From Corbicula japonica (taxonomy: Eukaryota; Mollusca; Bivalvia; Venerida; Cyrenidae): DNA of 64,000 bases. The translations under genes were made by a program, and so were the position numbers. Positions 1 through 11,332 of the stretch are shown piece by piece; the stretch's first letter is position 1, and the number at the start of each line of letters is the position of its first letter. Under the pieces are notes generated by a model. It was not told the origin of the DNA and ran no database searches. It saw only the letters and a program-made list of their open reading frames with translations. Location of the stretch: contig JAZAYU010000173.1 in NCBI GenBank assembly GCA_038501625.1, positions 434,001 through 498,000 on the forward strand, in the 5' to 3' direction.

Positions 1-2796
1 TAAATCGTCAAACTTGTGTAAATGTATCTCTGAGGAAAACGTTACTTTCTATTCTTCGTATGATTGTTTACTCAAGTTTTTAATTGTATCGGAAATAATT
101 AAATTGTAGCGATGCTTATTCATAACAGTTTAAGCACGTCCCGAGACATTTAATTGACATTTTTCCAGCACTTGTTATATCCATGGAGAACTTTGCCCAA
201 GATCATAAAACTAAATCTCGAGGTCAGTCTCAAATCTCAAGCATCTGATTGGCTGAAATGGCGACCAGTCGCCATTTCAGCCAATCAGATCCTTGAGATT
301 TGAGACTGATCTCAAAACTGAATTTTATGTTCTTGGGCCCTTGACACAGTACCTCTATAAATAGCCTGGGCATTCGGTGCAGTTGGGTTGAGCAAGTTGT
401 CTTTGTAGACAGCAAACGCCGAGTCCACTGGCGCAAATAACGTGTACTCGATGGCTGAAACAGGAAACTTGTATTTATGCATGTCCGAGTTTTGATAATG
501 TGGAAATTCTAATCAAAGCCATGGATTCTGGGTATAATGAACTAAATCTATATGTATCGTTCGGTTTGTCCAAAGCGGATTATTATTTATGTGTATATTA
601 AATTTCCTAATTTCAGACAGTATACAATTCTCTTTCAAAACATTATTAAAACAAATCCACAAATGGGTAAGACCTTACAATGTAAGACTATGGAAAATGA
701 TTTAGTTGTCTCTGACTTATAAGGTAATTCACAGCTTTCAACTTACATTCGAGTTCGGGAACGACACCCGCCAGAAGAAGACTCAACGAGAGATCTTTAA
801 AGCGTGTATCATCTCGCAACAACAATTGATAAATAGTGTAGTTGGACGGGGGATGAGCCGTTGTAGCCGGCGGAGGGACTGTCGGCAATACGGGTGGCAT
901 CAGGATATTATCAATTGGCTGTACCACACCATTGTTCACAATGATGTCGTTGTTGGTAGTGGAAACACGGGCCGCTGCTAAGCTACCTGCGTTAAGGACC
1001 AATGCCTGAAATTGTCATACATAGCAGATTGTTTAAATAGCGCACAAACTTACTGTCCGTTCTCTTATAGCTGTTAAGGCCGTATATTATTCATGTCGCA
1101 CTGATTACAATGTACATGTTGGGTTAACTTTGTTAAGTATTTGAATGTTTTTAAGTTCAACTTGTTACAAACTCGGTCGATCTCGAGTTTTACCCATGCT
1201 TGTAATCGAGTGGGTCTCAAGGTTTTATTGCTATATATGTTCTTTTGATTGTTAGTAAGTAACGCATAATTTTAATGAACCTATTCGCAACAGAAAATTT
1301 TCGATATGCAAAAAATCTTACTTCACCGACTTTCTATGGCAGCTGATAATCAATTTGCTATTAAAAAATACATGCTAACCCAAAAGTCAAGAAATTGCTG
1401 AGAATAACTTGTTGCCAAACGAAAGCGATGTTGAAGGATCTTATCAGAATATATTTTCACTATTGAGGACCTGATTAAATTTATACAACCCATTTAGTCG
1501 AATATTTCTTGTTTGTTTGTCCCCACAATCTGCTGACCCATGTTTGACCTTAATGGATGATATGGTGCCATTACAAAATTCAACAGATAAATAACGAACC
1601 AGTCGCTCAAAATTTAATTTGACAGCCACAGTTTAACGTTGACATCAACTACCCGACGTAACATAACGGCGATTGAAACTGTTAAAACAAATTTTAATTT
1701 TAACTCAACTTACATGCCACTGACATTTTACACATGGTTCATTTACATATTTCCGGTACCGGTTTTCTTTTAGCCACGCATGTACCAGTTAGAAACATGT
1801 AAATATGTGACATAAAGAAATATGTACAGAAATAGTATATATATTGTACAAACCCCTCCAACTGGTTGTATTGTCAACGTCTGGTTGTTCAATGTTGTCT
1901 TGGATGTACTCTGAGATATCATCGGAACTAAGACAAACTCGCTGACCACGTGGTATTTTAAGATACTGGTCAGCTGATCTTGGGTAAGGCCGCTAGTAGA
2001 TACCTTCTGGAAAGCTGCATCCGTAGGAGCAAAGATTGTGAATGGACCTGAAACAACAAATTCCGAGTTGTCTCAGTCTTATACATTAAATCATGGCTGA
2101 ATTATTTATGGGTTGTTAATTGATCTTTGAGGGCCCGAAAGTGATATCTGACCGGAAGAGCGCTCTATGTTTCTGTTCGGGGACAATATCGCCCACTGCC
2201 TGATTAATACCAGTTTATATCCTTTAAAGTACATGCGCAAGACTGATTTTACAAGTATGGTTTGTCCTTTCTGGAATTGTTATAATATTTTTTGTAATAT
2301 ATACTTTAACGAGACAAAATGCAATGAATGCCTTTGGTACTTTGTTTTACATAAAAAATGTTTTAATTATTAAAATCCATGTTTAGATGTTTAAAAAAAT
2401 ACAGAGCGCGAGAGAAAACAAATTAACCAAATAAAGTAAATTTAAGCAAGTTCACAATAACTGTTATTGCATGAGTGACGACAACATGACACACTCTTCT
2501 AAATACAATTTCAAACACTATACAAATAAGGATTAAAATATGAAGAAACCCAATTTAGAAATAAATCCTTTAATATTTGGTTGGCCATGGATATTAAGGT
2601 AAAATATAAGTTAATCATCTATGATGCAAGAATAAAATTATGACTTACCATTGCCAGTCAGAGCAGCTGAAAGCCCAGTTTGTTCCAAGGCTGAAGAAAG
2701 GGCCGTGTACCCATTGTCTTTTAAATACTGTGTAATAGACTTGTCCTCGAACCCAAAACCTATAGCCAGGGTACAGGCTAAGACGAATAACTTCAT
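1..2796 (-). CDS. FAS1 gene A: secreted fasciclin-domain protein, 3' end beyond window edge
   Basis: Four exons are visible on the minus strand: 2796-2649, 2047-1854, 1005-747 and 454-353, each with AG/GT borders and consistent phases (1, 0, 1, 1). The start MKLFVLACTLAIGFG is chosen because it opens a hydrophobic signal peptide like those of genes B and C; an in-frame ATG upstream at 2853 adds a non-hydrophobic stretch. Domain 1 has the FAS1 H1 motif GPFTIFAPTDAAF and H2 motif ILKYHVV; domain 2 begins with YTLFAPVDSAF. Two further exons, present in B and C (H2 region and C-terminus), would lie left of base 1. Odd feature: exon 3 is 259 nt against 208 and 190 in B and C, from a Pro/Thr-rich insert (PTVPPPATTAHPP) between the two domains. 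FAS1 proteins are extracellular adhesion or matrix proteins (TGFBI, periostin); the specific role here is unknown. A TATA-like CTTTATA complement sits at 2976-2982. Confidence 0.85.
200..335. mobile_element. Palindromic MITE, family 1, copy 1
   Basis: Two arms of about 55 bases face each other (arm motif CAGTCTCAAATCTCAAGCATC, reversed as GATTTGAGACTGATCTC), almost without loop, framed by ATAAAACT and AATTTTAT. Diverged copies occur at 34812-34946, 51499-51632 and 52925-53042. This one lies in intron 4 of FAS1 gene A, ending about 17 bases from the splice donor at 353/352. Confidence 0.8.
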
Positions 2797-3744
2797 CTTG
2801 CTCGCCTCAGAATGATATTGAAATTGTGGACCTAGACACCCGTTAAGCTCCAAATGTTATACAAACAGGAGCATTGCGGTCAAATGTGGAGGGATGATAA
2901 GAAACAAAACAACATTCCACGATCACTCACTAAATGGGTTTGATATCAAAATAATCACATGGGCCACTATCTGTGCTTTATAATTTATTTTAATTTAACT
3001 TAAAGGTGGTTAATCATAATCCAGCGGTAAAGTTTCCAAACATATAGGCATCGTATCATTTATTTTTCTTGTTTTTTTAATGTATTTTATGCCGGAATCG
3101 CTAAAACACATGGCTTTTAGAGTATTCAGTGTTTTTGTATTGTGTTTTGCTGTGCACATCGTAATACAAAATGACGTCGCTCATTGCAAAGGTGTTATGA
3201 TTAGCTTTGCTTTAGGGTTTCCTAATTGTTAAAACTTCTCTTAAACATTAACTATAACATAGTATCAATAGTGTTGAGAACTGCATGTATGTCACCAAAC
3301 TTCATCAAAACGGAGTAACAATATATTAACTCATCAGCACGCCTCTGTTTTATGGCCCAGTGAAGTCTATGTTTCATATTCAGTTTCTTTATTAATAAAC
3401 CTGCACTGATTAAACACCGAACACTAATTTCCATGATCTACCTTAGGTTTTTTTTTAATGTATCAATGAAAGTTGTTGAATTAATTACTTTGTTTTTCCC
3501 GATGTGTTGATTTTCGCAACAATGTTTTAGTCTTTATGCCATTTTGGTACGCTAAATTTCTCGGCTTAGCGACCTAGTTTTTAATGTACGTCGAACTTAT
3601 TGAACGCTATCTATTTAAGACAAAAAGGTATATTACAATCATAACAAAGGGCATTATTCCGTCATCTAAATTTAGATAAGTGACAGTTTTTAGGTTTTAT
3701 CATTAAATGTTTCTTTATTTCATTAAACACTTTAAATTAAGATC
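2797..3744. other. 5' flank of FAS1 gene A, no gene seen
   Basis: AT-rich sequence upstream of gene A. It holds the 5'UTR and a possible TATA element (2976-2982, minus). No coding exon or repeat was recognised in the rest. Confidence 0.5.
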
Positions 3745-5295
3745 TACGGAAGCGTTAAAGGGCCTCGAGATGTGAGTAATTCTTTCGAGATTTTATACTT
3801 ATTTTTGTCAATTTGTTGAATTACTTTTAGAATTTCTACTTGTTTTTCTCAATTTGTTAAAAAACATTTGTAACCTTTTCCACTTAATAATTCTTCAATT
3901 GAAACAAAGTTATATACACATTGAAATAATAAGTTTCGACAAACTAGATAATTTCTGTCTTCTTGACAAGTTTTTGTCGAGTAAACTTCTCGAAAAATAA
4001 AATTTACATAAAGGTTTAAAGCGAGATATATAGGAAATGTTCACTTCGATATCGGTGTTATATACGAAAGGGGCATAACATGCATAAAGGAGGTTATTAT
4101 AAATAAGAGTTTGAAGGTGCATGTTTGTTTCAACAAAGTTGATTTTTTTTATCATTTTTCAGGCCCCTTTTATCGAAAATTACCTTAAAGTATACAGTTT
4201 ATTTCACACGCTTTTGATGTTAACTAACTTATTAAAAAGATTTTAAACACATACTTTAGATAGCACTTGTTTGGATGCAAACGTTACTCCGGAAATTATC
4301 TACCTGATGAAGTAAATGGGGTTTAAATAACTTTTTTTTTGTTCAATGTCTCAAAATGTCTCGTTTTAAAAATGTTAAATACTTTAATCATTTTTCAGCA
4401 ACTTTTCATATTTAAAAAGGCGTTGCAAATGCTATGAGCAGACAAATAGCAGGGGCGGATCCAGGATTTCAGCAAGGGGGTTTCAACTCAGCGAGTCGCA
4501 TTTTTTACAGCGTCAATTTGCAACTTAGCTATAACATCAGTCCTTCGGACACTTCCAGGGTTCAAAATAAATAATGTTGTAAAAGGCCCCAATGAATTTT
4601 AAGAGTCCTAACTAATATAGGGGAGTCCGCGGGCCTGCTCCCCCGGAAAATTATGAGATATTTTGTGGGAATTTTATAGCAAGTTTTGAACTACTCCTTC
4701 ATACTTGATTTTAGCTATTTCTTTGTGAGCAGTAGTAATGCACTCAGATCCAAAACCTCTGTCTCATTATCTGAGTCTAGATATGCGACTTACAATGTTT
4801 CAACTCAAGAAGTTGTTAATTAGAGAAAAAACTGCACGAAATGGCTAAGTTCAGGGTTTCCAGTCAATACTTTCGCCAGTTGGAAAATGTTGAAAACATT
4901 TTAGAAGCACCAATAACTGTTTGTGGTGGGATGGGGTTTAAAAATAGATGAAAAGGGAACTTTGAAAGTCATCAAACACGACACATATGAAAATATTGCG
5001 GGCTCGACATTGAACAAAAAAAGTTATTTAAACCCCATTTACTTCATCAGTTAGATAATTTGCGGAGTAACATTTGCATCCAAACAAGTGCTATCTAGTT
5101 TGTCGAAACTTATTATTTCAATTTGTATATTACTTTGTTTCAATTGAAGAATTATAAGTGGAAAAGGTTACAAATGTTTTAAACGAATTGAGAAAAACAA
5201 GTAGAAATTCTAATAGTAATTCAACAAATTGACAAAAACAAGTATACAATCTCGAAAGAATTACTCACATCTCGAGGCCCTTTAACGCTTCCGTA
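3745..5295. mobile_element. 1.55-kb non-autonomous DNA element with long inverted repeats
   Basis: The left arm starts TACGGAAGCGTTAAAGGG and the right arm ends CCCTTTAACGCTTCCGTA. The arms are about 290 bases and continue through GCCTCGAGATGTGAGTAATT, the stretch around GTTTCGACAAACTAG, and TGCATCCAAACAAGTGCTAT to TTTAAACCCCATTTACTTCATC on the right. The left arm is interrupted by about 300 unrelated bases (roughly 3955-4257), so a second insertion probably landed in it. No transposase ORF is present. The centre (about 4920-4990) contains a segment repeated at 63815-63880. A target-site duplication could not be fixed. Confidence 0.75.
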
Positions 5296-5709
5296 CTAAC
5301 AAGAAAGATATATGTAGAAGTCAAAACATTTAGCATTAAATGAACACATTATCTTAATGTAAATCATATAGTATTACTTAGAATTCGATTTTCGTAATAT
5401 CAGAACATAGTTTTCTCACATAAGTTTTTCTTAAAAAGCTGAATCAAGTAAAGATATAAACGTGCCATTAACATAAAAAATCGTTTGCTTATTTTATTAC
5501 ATGACAAGATATTACAAAACTGATGTTAGAAATAAGAAAAAATAGATTGAACAATTTATTTCTGATATAACTAAATGACATTCTGACAACAAATATAAAA
5601 AAATATATGATGTATTGTTACATGTATCAATAATAGAACTTCAATGAAGGTGAATCAATTCGCAGCCTCACTAGTAAATGTGTATGCAGGAAAATGAGGT
5701 ATCTTAATA
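5296..5709. other. Intergenic, nothing recognised
   Basis: AT-rich sequence with no credible ORF, splice-bounded exon or repeat that I can see. Confidence 0.4.
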
Positions 5710-6168
5710 ATAAGTTCGTAGATGTCGTTGAGGTGAGCTCGTGGCCGGAATTGTAGAGCTCTACACTGTCCGGAACTCATGAATCCGCGGGTCGGTCACT
5801 ACGCTACAAAGAGAAAAATGGCAAAGTCCTAAAACGATATAAACACGTTTGCTGGTGCTCGTACTTCCAGCCAAGATGTAAGAGCCATTGTATTAAAACG
5901 GACCGAAAACATTCTTCATACATTTGCCTGTGCTCGTACTTCTAGCCAAGATGTAAAAGCCAAGAGTTCGTATAGATCGTTGAGGTGAGCTTAGGGCCGG
6001 AATTTCAGAGCTTTACACTGTTCGGAACCCATGAATCCGCGGATCGGTCACTACGCTACATAGCTAAAATGGCAAAGTCCTAAAACGATATAAACACGTT
6101 TGCTGGTGCTCGTACTTCCAGCCAAGATGTAAGAGCCAATGTATTAAAACGGACCGAAAACACTCGCG
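5710..6168. repeat. Tandem duplication, unit about 251 bp, two copies
   Basis: Blocks such as GTGAGCTCGTGGCCGGAATT, CATGAATCCGCGG(G/A)TCGGTCACTACGCTAC and GCAAAGTCCTAAAACGATAT appear twice, 251 bases apart (the last at 5821 and 6072). A shorter segment (GCTCGTACTTCCAGCCAAGA) also appears a third time near 5933. On the minus strand GTAGCGTAGTGACCGA faintly recalls a tRNA box A, but no convincing box B follows, so it is not called a SINE. Confidence 0.75.
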
Positions 6169-6915
6169 GGTCCTGTGCCTCTGATGGTTGGCGATCTCAA
6201 ACAATAGTTGGTTCGAGCTATTGCAATGAAATAGAGCTTACAACCGTTGGTTTTCAATGGACCTTACATAAGGCAAGGCACGATTTTAAGGTACATATGA
6301 GCGTCCACTAAATCACCAGCTCGATATTGTTGCATGCAAAAACACATAATAGTATATAACATGAGAAGTTAATGGCATTGTCACGCATAAAATAGGGTAA
6401 GTCTATGACCTTATCGAGACACGAGACAATTCAGCAAGAACACGATGACAAGAACAAATCGATCTTCTTAGTTCTTGTTAAAGATTTCCCTAGAAACCTT
6501 AGGCGTCGTGTAAACTAAGAGGTACATGTAATCAGGAAGCATTTAGAGAATCCGTTGTCTTTTTTGAATTTTCATATCTTTATGCGAACAACGTTGAGAA
6601 ATTAATATTGCCTATGATTTTTTATTTCATAAATAAATAAAATCTCCGTAAAACATCGGTTAAGAAATTATTTTAGTTGCAGTGGTTATTTTAAACTCAA
6701 TCGGCATTTTGAATTATATCTTTAGTTTTGTTATGCAGTTTACGTTCATTGAAATCTTCAACAATGTTGCAAGCTCTAGAAAAGCGAAAGAAGCAGTGAA
6801 ATATAAAACCTGAATGTTAAGTTGTCTTACTAGAAATACAGACAATATCATAATACGTGACAGTGGATATATGAAAGGCCAAATAAAACATGACACAAAC
6901 CATTAGCGTATTAAT
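6169..6915. other. Intergenic, 3' of FAS1 gene B
   Basis: No gene recognised. Short ORFs here lack motifs and codon character. Confidence 0.4.
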
Positions 6916-6921
6916 TTTATT
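6916..6921 (-). promoter_or_regulatory. Polyadenylation signal AATAAA for FAS1 gene B
   Basis: AATAAA on the minus strand, about 105 bases after the gene B stop codon at 7028-7026, a normal 3'UTR distance. Confidence 0.55.
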
Positions 6922-7025
6922 CATAGATCTGTTTTATAGTTCTTTAAATTAGATTATTTTCACGTTTCGGGAATTGGAGTTCTCGATAATAACAGGCTGA
7001 CGTTGTCTCTGAATGTTGTTTGACT

Positions 7026-8849
7026 CTATCTGCGACCTTGGGCGGACGGGTAGAGATCTAGAGGTATCAACAATGTGTTGATTGCATGTATAACACCGTT
7101 CGTAGCAAGGATGTCTGTATCAACTATTTTCGCGCTGTTAATCATTAGTCCGCCTGTATAAAAAGAAAGACAAATCTATAAACATCATATTCGGATGGTT
7201 CTCGACGGGGTAATGTTGTTCGTTTTACTAAAATGAAGAGCCGTGTATAATAACTGAAGACATATTGTGGAAATACAGTCAAACCTGTCTACAAAGACCA
7301 CTCAAGCCAAAAGATGGTCTTTAGAGCCAGGGGGTCTTTGTTCACAGGTAAAATTGTTCTTTAAATCAGTCAGTGGAACAAATAAAGTGTGGTCTTTGTT
7401 TACAGGTGGTCTTTAGCACTGGTTTGACTACACATCCGAAATAATGTTAGAACCAAAGCGCAAAAACGTGCTGCAAATGAGGCAAAGCGAGGTCAAGACA
7501 ATGGGCTTTTCGACCAATACTTAGAATAAACATCGATGTATTCAGAGAATTCCTTGATGTTTTTAGAATATTTGCGCAATAATTCAATGAATCAAAATAC
7601 TTGAATTGACATCAACGCATTTAGCAGTTTTTGTGAACCGTAATTCGTAGCTTTTTTTAACCATAGTCGCAATGATTATCGGCTCGTTTTACAGTAAATG
7701 TCATTTCTAAATTAGGACAATAGCACTCAGATTTTACTTATAGTAATTAATGTGCGATAATACAGAGGGTTTTAAACCATAAATATTACCTGATCCCTGT
7801 GTCACATTGAGAGATGTTCCGTGTAATGTGTACAGCACCTGCCCAGCTCGGATCTGGCTAGCCCGTCTACCACCCGGCACAACGTGGTACTTCAATACCT
7901 CTGCAATAGACACTAGTTTGTTTCACGTTTGCCTCCTATACTTGTAGATCTGTTTTGCTAGCGATGTTCGTGCTTGTGGTAGGAACAAACATATATTAAT
8001 GATGTATTGCTACATACACGTTTCTCTGTGCGATAACAATATGTCTCCTTCATATTTCAATCACACTTATACCCTTCTGGCACGACATATGCTATCAAAC
8101 TGGTAATGCGTGTAATGATTGTTTTAGTGACAAATGTAATAAACAAAACAAAAAAATATTAATCTTAAAATTATAAAAGAAACTATTGCATTATATAGGC
8201 AATCAACGAATGTTTAAGTTTACAGAAAAACTGCCACTCTCTTACACTATCGGCTCATTACATTCACCTCTGTTATAGGCTGGGACTACTTTCAACTACT
8301 TTTACTTTAACTCAAAGAAATAGTTCACCAATTACATTTACAATAGTTTGGGTTTCTTCTGTTTTAATGAAAGATAGTGAAGATTTCTGTCATTTGTTTT
8401 ACCTCAAACTTTCAAATTCATAATTATGACTGTATAAATTAAGGCTGTCGAGCTTGATCAAAAATCTTGACATTAGCGGTTACTTTCCCCTTACAGTTTC
8501 AGTAATTGGTGTAGCGAAACGAAGCAAATGACAGCGCGGATGTTGTTTTTCGCAGAGATGTAAAGTGAGTGTAAGGAACGACAACTCTGAGAAGGAGATT
8601 GTAAAACTGCATGTAAAATCCGCATGCTTGGAATATTTATTGGCGCTGCATCCTTTAATTCAGCCGGTGGCTAATTTAAAAGCTAATATTGTTTAAAGTT
8701 TGGATATAAGATATGTTGAGTATATAAATCCTTTACGACTTTAAATCTCCAGAGAACAGCTGGGCAAGAGGATCTGTTTGATGCCACAACAACTACAACA
8801 AAACAATAACATCTTCATCATCATTATCGTCATCATTATTATCATCGCT

Positions 8850-8884
<35 letters not shown>

Positions 8885-11332
8885 AAACAACAACAACAAC
8901 AACAACAATCATTAGAGCAGAAACATGTTAACTGAAAGGCATGGTCCTCCGTCTCCCGCCCGAAACCTTTTAGGTACACAAAGGCAAAAACAGTACACTA
9001 GCTTACGACATAACGTTTGTGCACATTTCATCTGGAACATAATTGCATCCAATTACATGTACTGGATGCATGTAAACCTATAATAAACATAAATGTACCT
9101 TGGTAAATCATTTGGGCGTTCGGTGCTGTTGGACTGAGTAGATTGTTTTTGTAGATCTCAAACGCACTATCAACCGGAGCAAACAGGGTATAATCGCCGG
9201 CTGAAATACATGTATCACATTTAATTTTTTTAAGTATACGATATGTGTTTCTCCAACTGATTTTGTATAAAAGATCTATCTTTTTTATCTACGTTGGCAC
9301 CATCTCATTTGACGAAAATCCTCTAATAAGTTATTTCAGAATAAATTAATGCGCAATACAAAACTTTCATAGTGCATGGACCATGCGCCATTGGTGTAGG
9401 TGTATTTAATGAAGACCTACGCGTAATAAAGTGGACTGATCAATAATAGCTTACCTAGTCTACATGAAGATCATAGACATATTTAAAATCACACAACGAG
9501 TCTTACATTGTAATGGGGTGACAAGATCTGCCAGAAGAAGAGCCAGGAAAAGATCCTTAAACCTTGTGTCGTCTTTAAGGATCAGTTGAGCAATGCTCTC
9601 ACTGGCCATTACCGGGGGTATGAGCACCGTGTCGATCGCCTGGATTGCCCCGTTCTTCACGATAATATCGCTGTTGGCAGGATCGACGGAGGAGCCGTTG
9701 TTTATCCTTAACGTCTAAAGATTGAAAACATTGATTTTGCTTTAAGAAGTTTAACATCCTCATTAAAAACATAGTTTGGTATTCGCATAATTTTAGATAA
9801 CTGGTTGTATTTATTTCAGGAGTTCATGCTTATTTGTTGAGAGGTCTTACTAATGGAATAAGAATATTTTAATTAATGATTCACATTTGTTGCTTATATC
9901 GCATTTTAGCGCCTACATGCTTACGCTTCGCTAGCAAGTACATGTTTAACCAAGAACCAAAAACATGTTTCTTGTGTTATATCACATGAACCGCAATTTC
10001 TATTAGAAAACATTTAGACACCACATATATGGCGTTTCCCCCTATATAACCATTTATAAAGGGTACACATGTAATTATTGCATTTAACATATTTTAGTTT
10101 CTTTGAAATGCTTGAGCAGCGAAAACCCCGTGCCATCAGTAGCTGTAAAATTCGTGTAACGAGATAGTGGGTGGGATACGATTGCGTTGAATTCCTGGTG
10201 TCTCTTTATAGGAATACAGGGTAAAGTTTCATATATATGGTACCTTAATGTTTTCTGATGGAAATTCATGTTCCTGTGGTTTTGTTTAACTCAAAACTTA
10301 ATAATAATTTAATACAAAAACAATTCTTACCCCGGAGTCCGGCATGATAGTCACTGATTGACCTTCAAGAGTTGGTTTAGAAGTAGTTTGTGTTACCATG
10401 GGAATAAGAACAAATTCTGAGATCACGTGGTATTTCAAAATACTGGTAAGTTGCTGGACACTAAGTGAGTTTATAGTTGCTTGTCCGAGCTTTTGAAAGG
10501 CGGCCTCGGTGGGTGCAAATATCGTGTACGGACCTAAAATGTTCACAATTACAGTCATGTATTCTTTGCAGCGTTTATGTCCAATTATTCTGGTTCTAAG
10601 CTGATCATAACACTTAAAAACCTGAAAACTTAACACTGTTGTCCTTAGATATTTTATTAAAAAGTTAATGAAAAAAATGAAGAAACTGCAAAATTGTAAC
10701 CAATGTTAAGATTACCATATACTTAGTAATGGATCAAGTTGGACAGAACTCTGTCAACTTGTGAGATATTAGCTTACAAAGTTCGGTACATCATATCCGA
10801 GTTGTAATAAGCAATGCTTGTATAGTTTGAAAGAAGTATTAAGAAACGTCAAAGTTATACATGTACCCACTTTGTAGACAGCTTTTAGTTTTTGACAACA
10901 AATCTTAATACAAGAAGGGACATAATTTTGTCAAAAGCGGCACAATATTGGAAACCAAGTATACAAGTTTTGCATAATACTGGAAATAAGTGTGAACTCA
11001 ATCAAAATCGTTTAAATTAAAATGGAACAGGTACATGGTAAATTGATTTTATAAGGCAATTAAAACTATTCAGACTGTCGTTCGAACTATCCCTTTTAAA
11101 ATAACTATTTGTATTTTCTTACAATTAGTTAAAATCCTATTTTATTTTTTACAGTGTAAGCATATCAGTACAAACCATTTGCCGCCAAAGCAGTATCCAG
11201 TCCTGTACTCCGAAGTGCCGTCGACAGGGTTGTAAATCCACTGTCGGCTAGAGACTGAGTTATTGTTTTATCCTCATATGCGGAAACGCTGAAAATTATA
11301 CCTACAGCTACCACAAAAACAAACGACTTCAT
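7026..11332 (-). CDS. FAS1 gene B: secreted two-domain fasciclin protein, complete
   Basis: Six exons on the minus strand: 11332-11176, 10533-10331, 9714-9507, 9200-9099, 7900-7790 and 7153-7026, all with GT/AG borders and phases 1-0-1-1-1. They sum to 909 nt, 302 residues plus TAG. A signal peptide (MKSFVFVVAVGIIFSVSA) is followed by two FAS1 domains. Domain 1 (about residues 20-160) has GPYTIFAPTEAAF and ILKYHVI; domain 2 (about 165-295) has DYTLFAPVDSAF and VLKYHVV, with DILATNGVIHAINTLLIP closing the second fold. No membrane segment or GPI-type tail is seen; the protein ends in a short basic tail (QGRR). FAS1 domains mediate extracellular adhesion, and the YH motif in H2 is present in both domains. 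Genes A and C are paralogues. Specific function is unknown; matrix, byssus or haemolymph roles are only possibilities. Confidence 0.93.
7275..7430. mobile_element. MITE with AGTCAAACC terminal inverted repeats
   Basis: Starts ACAGTCAAACCTGTCTACAA and ends CACTGGTTTGACTA, about 155 bases, with internal repeats of GGTCTTT. It lies in intron 5 of FAS1 gene B. No coding capacity. Confidence 0.65.
8813..8908. repeat. Compound microsatellite (TCA)n then (CAA)n
   Basis: Imperfect ATC/TCA triplets from about 8813 to 8884, then CAA triplets to 8908. Intron 4 of FAS1 gene B. Confidence 0.9.

Noticed and set aside
688..981. Plus-strand ORF at 706-981
   Set aside because: Shadow of FAS1 gene A exon 3 on the minus strand, which has domain motifs and splice sites.
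5710..6168. Possible tRNA-derived SINE
   Set aside because: Only a weak box A-like stretch; no box B at the right distance and no A-rich or T-rich tail. Kept as a tandem duplication.
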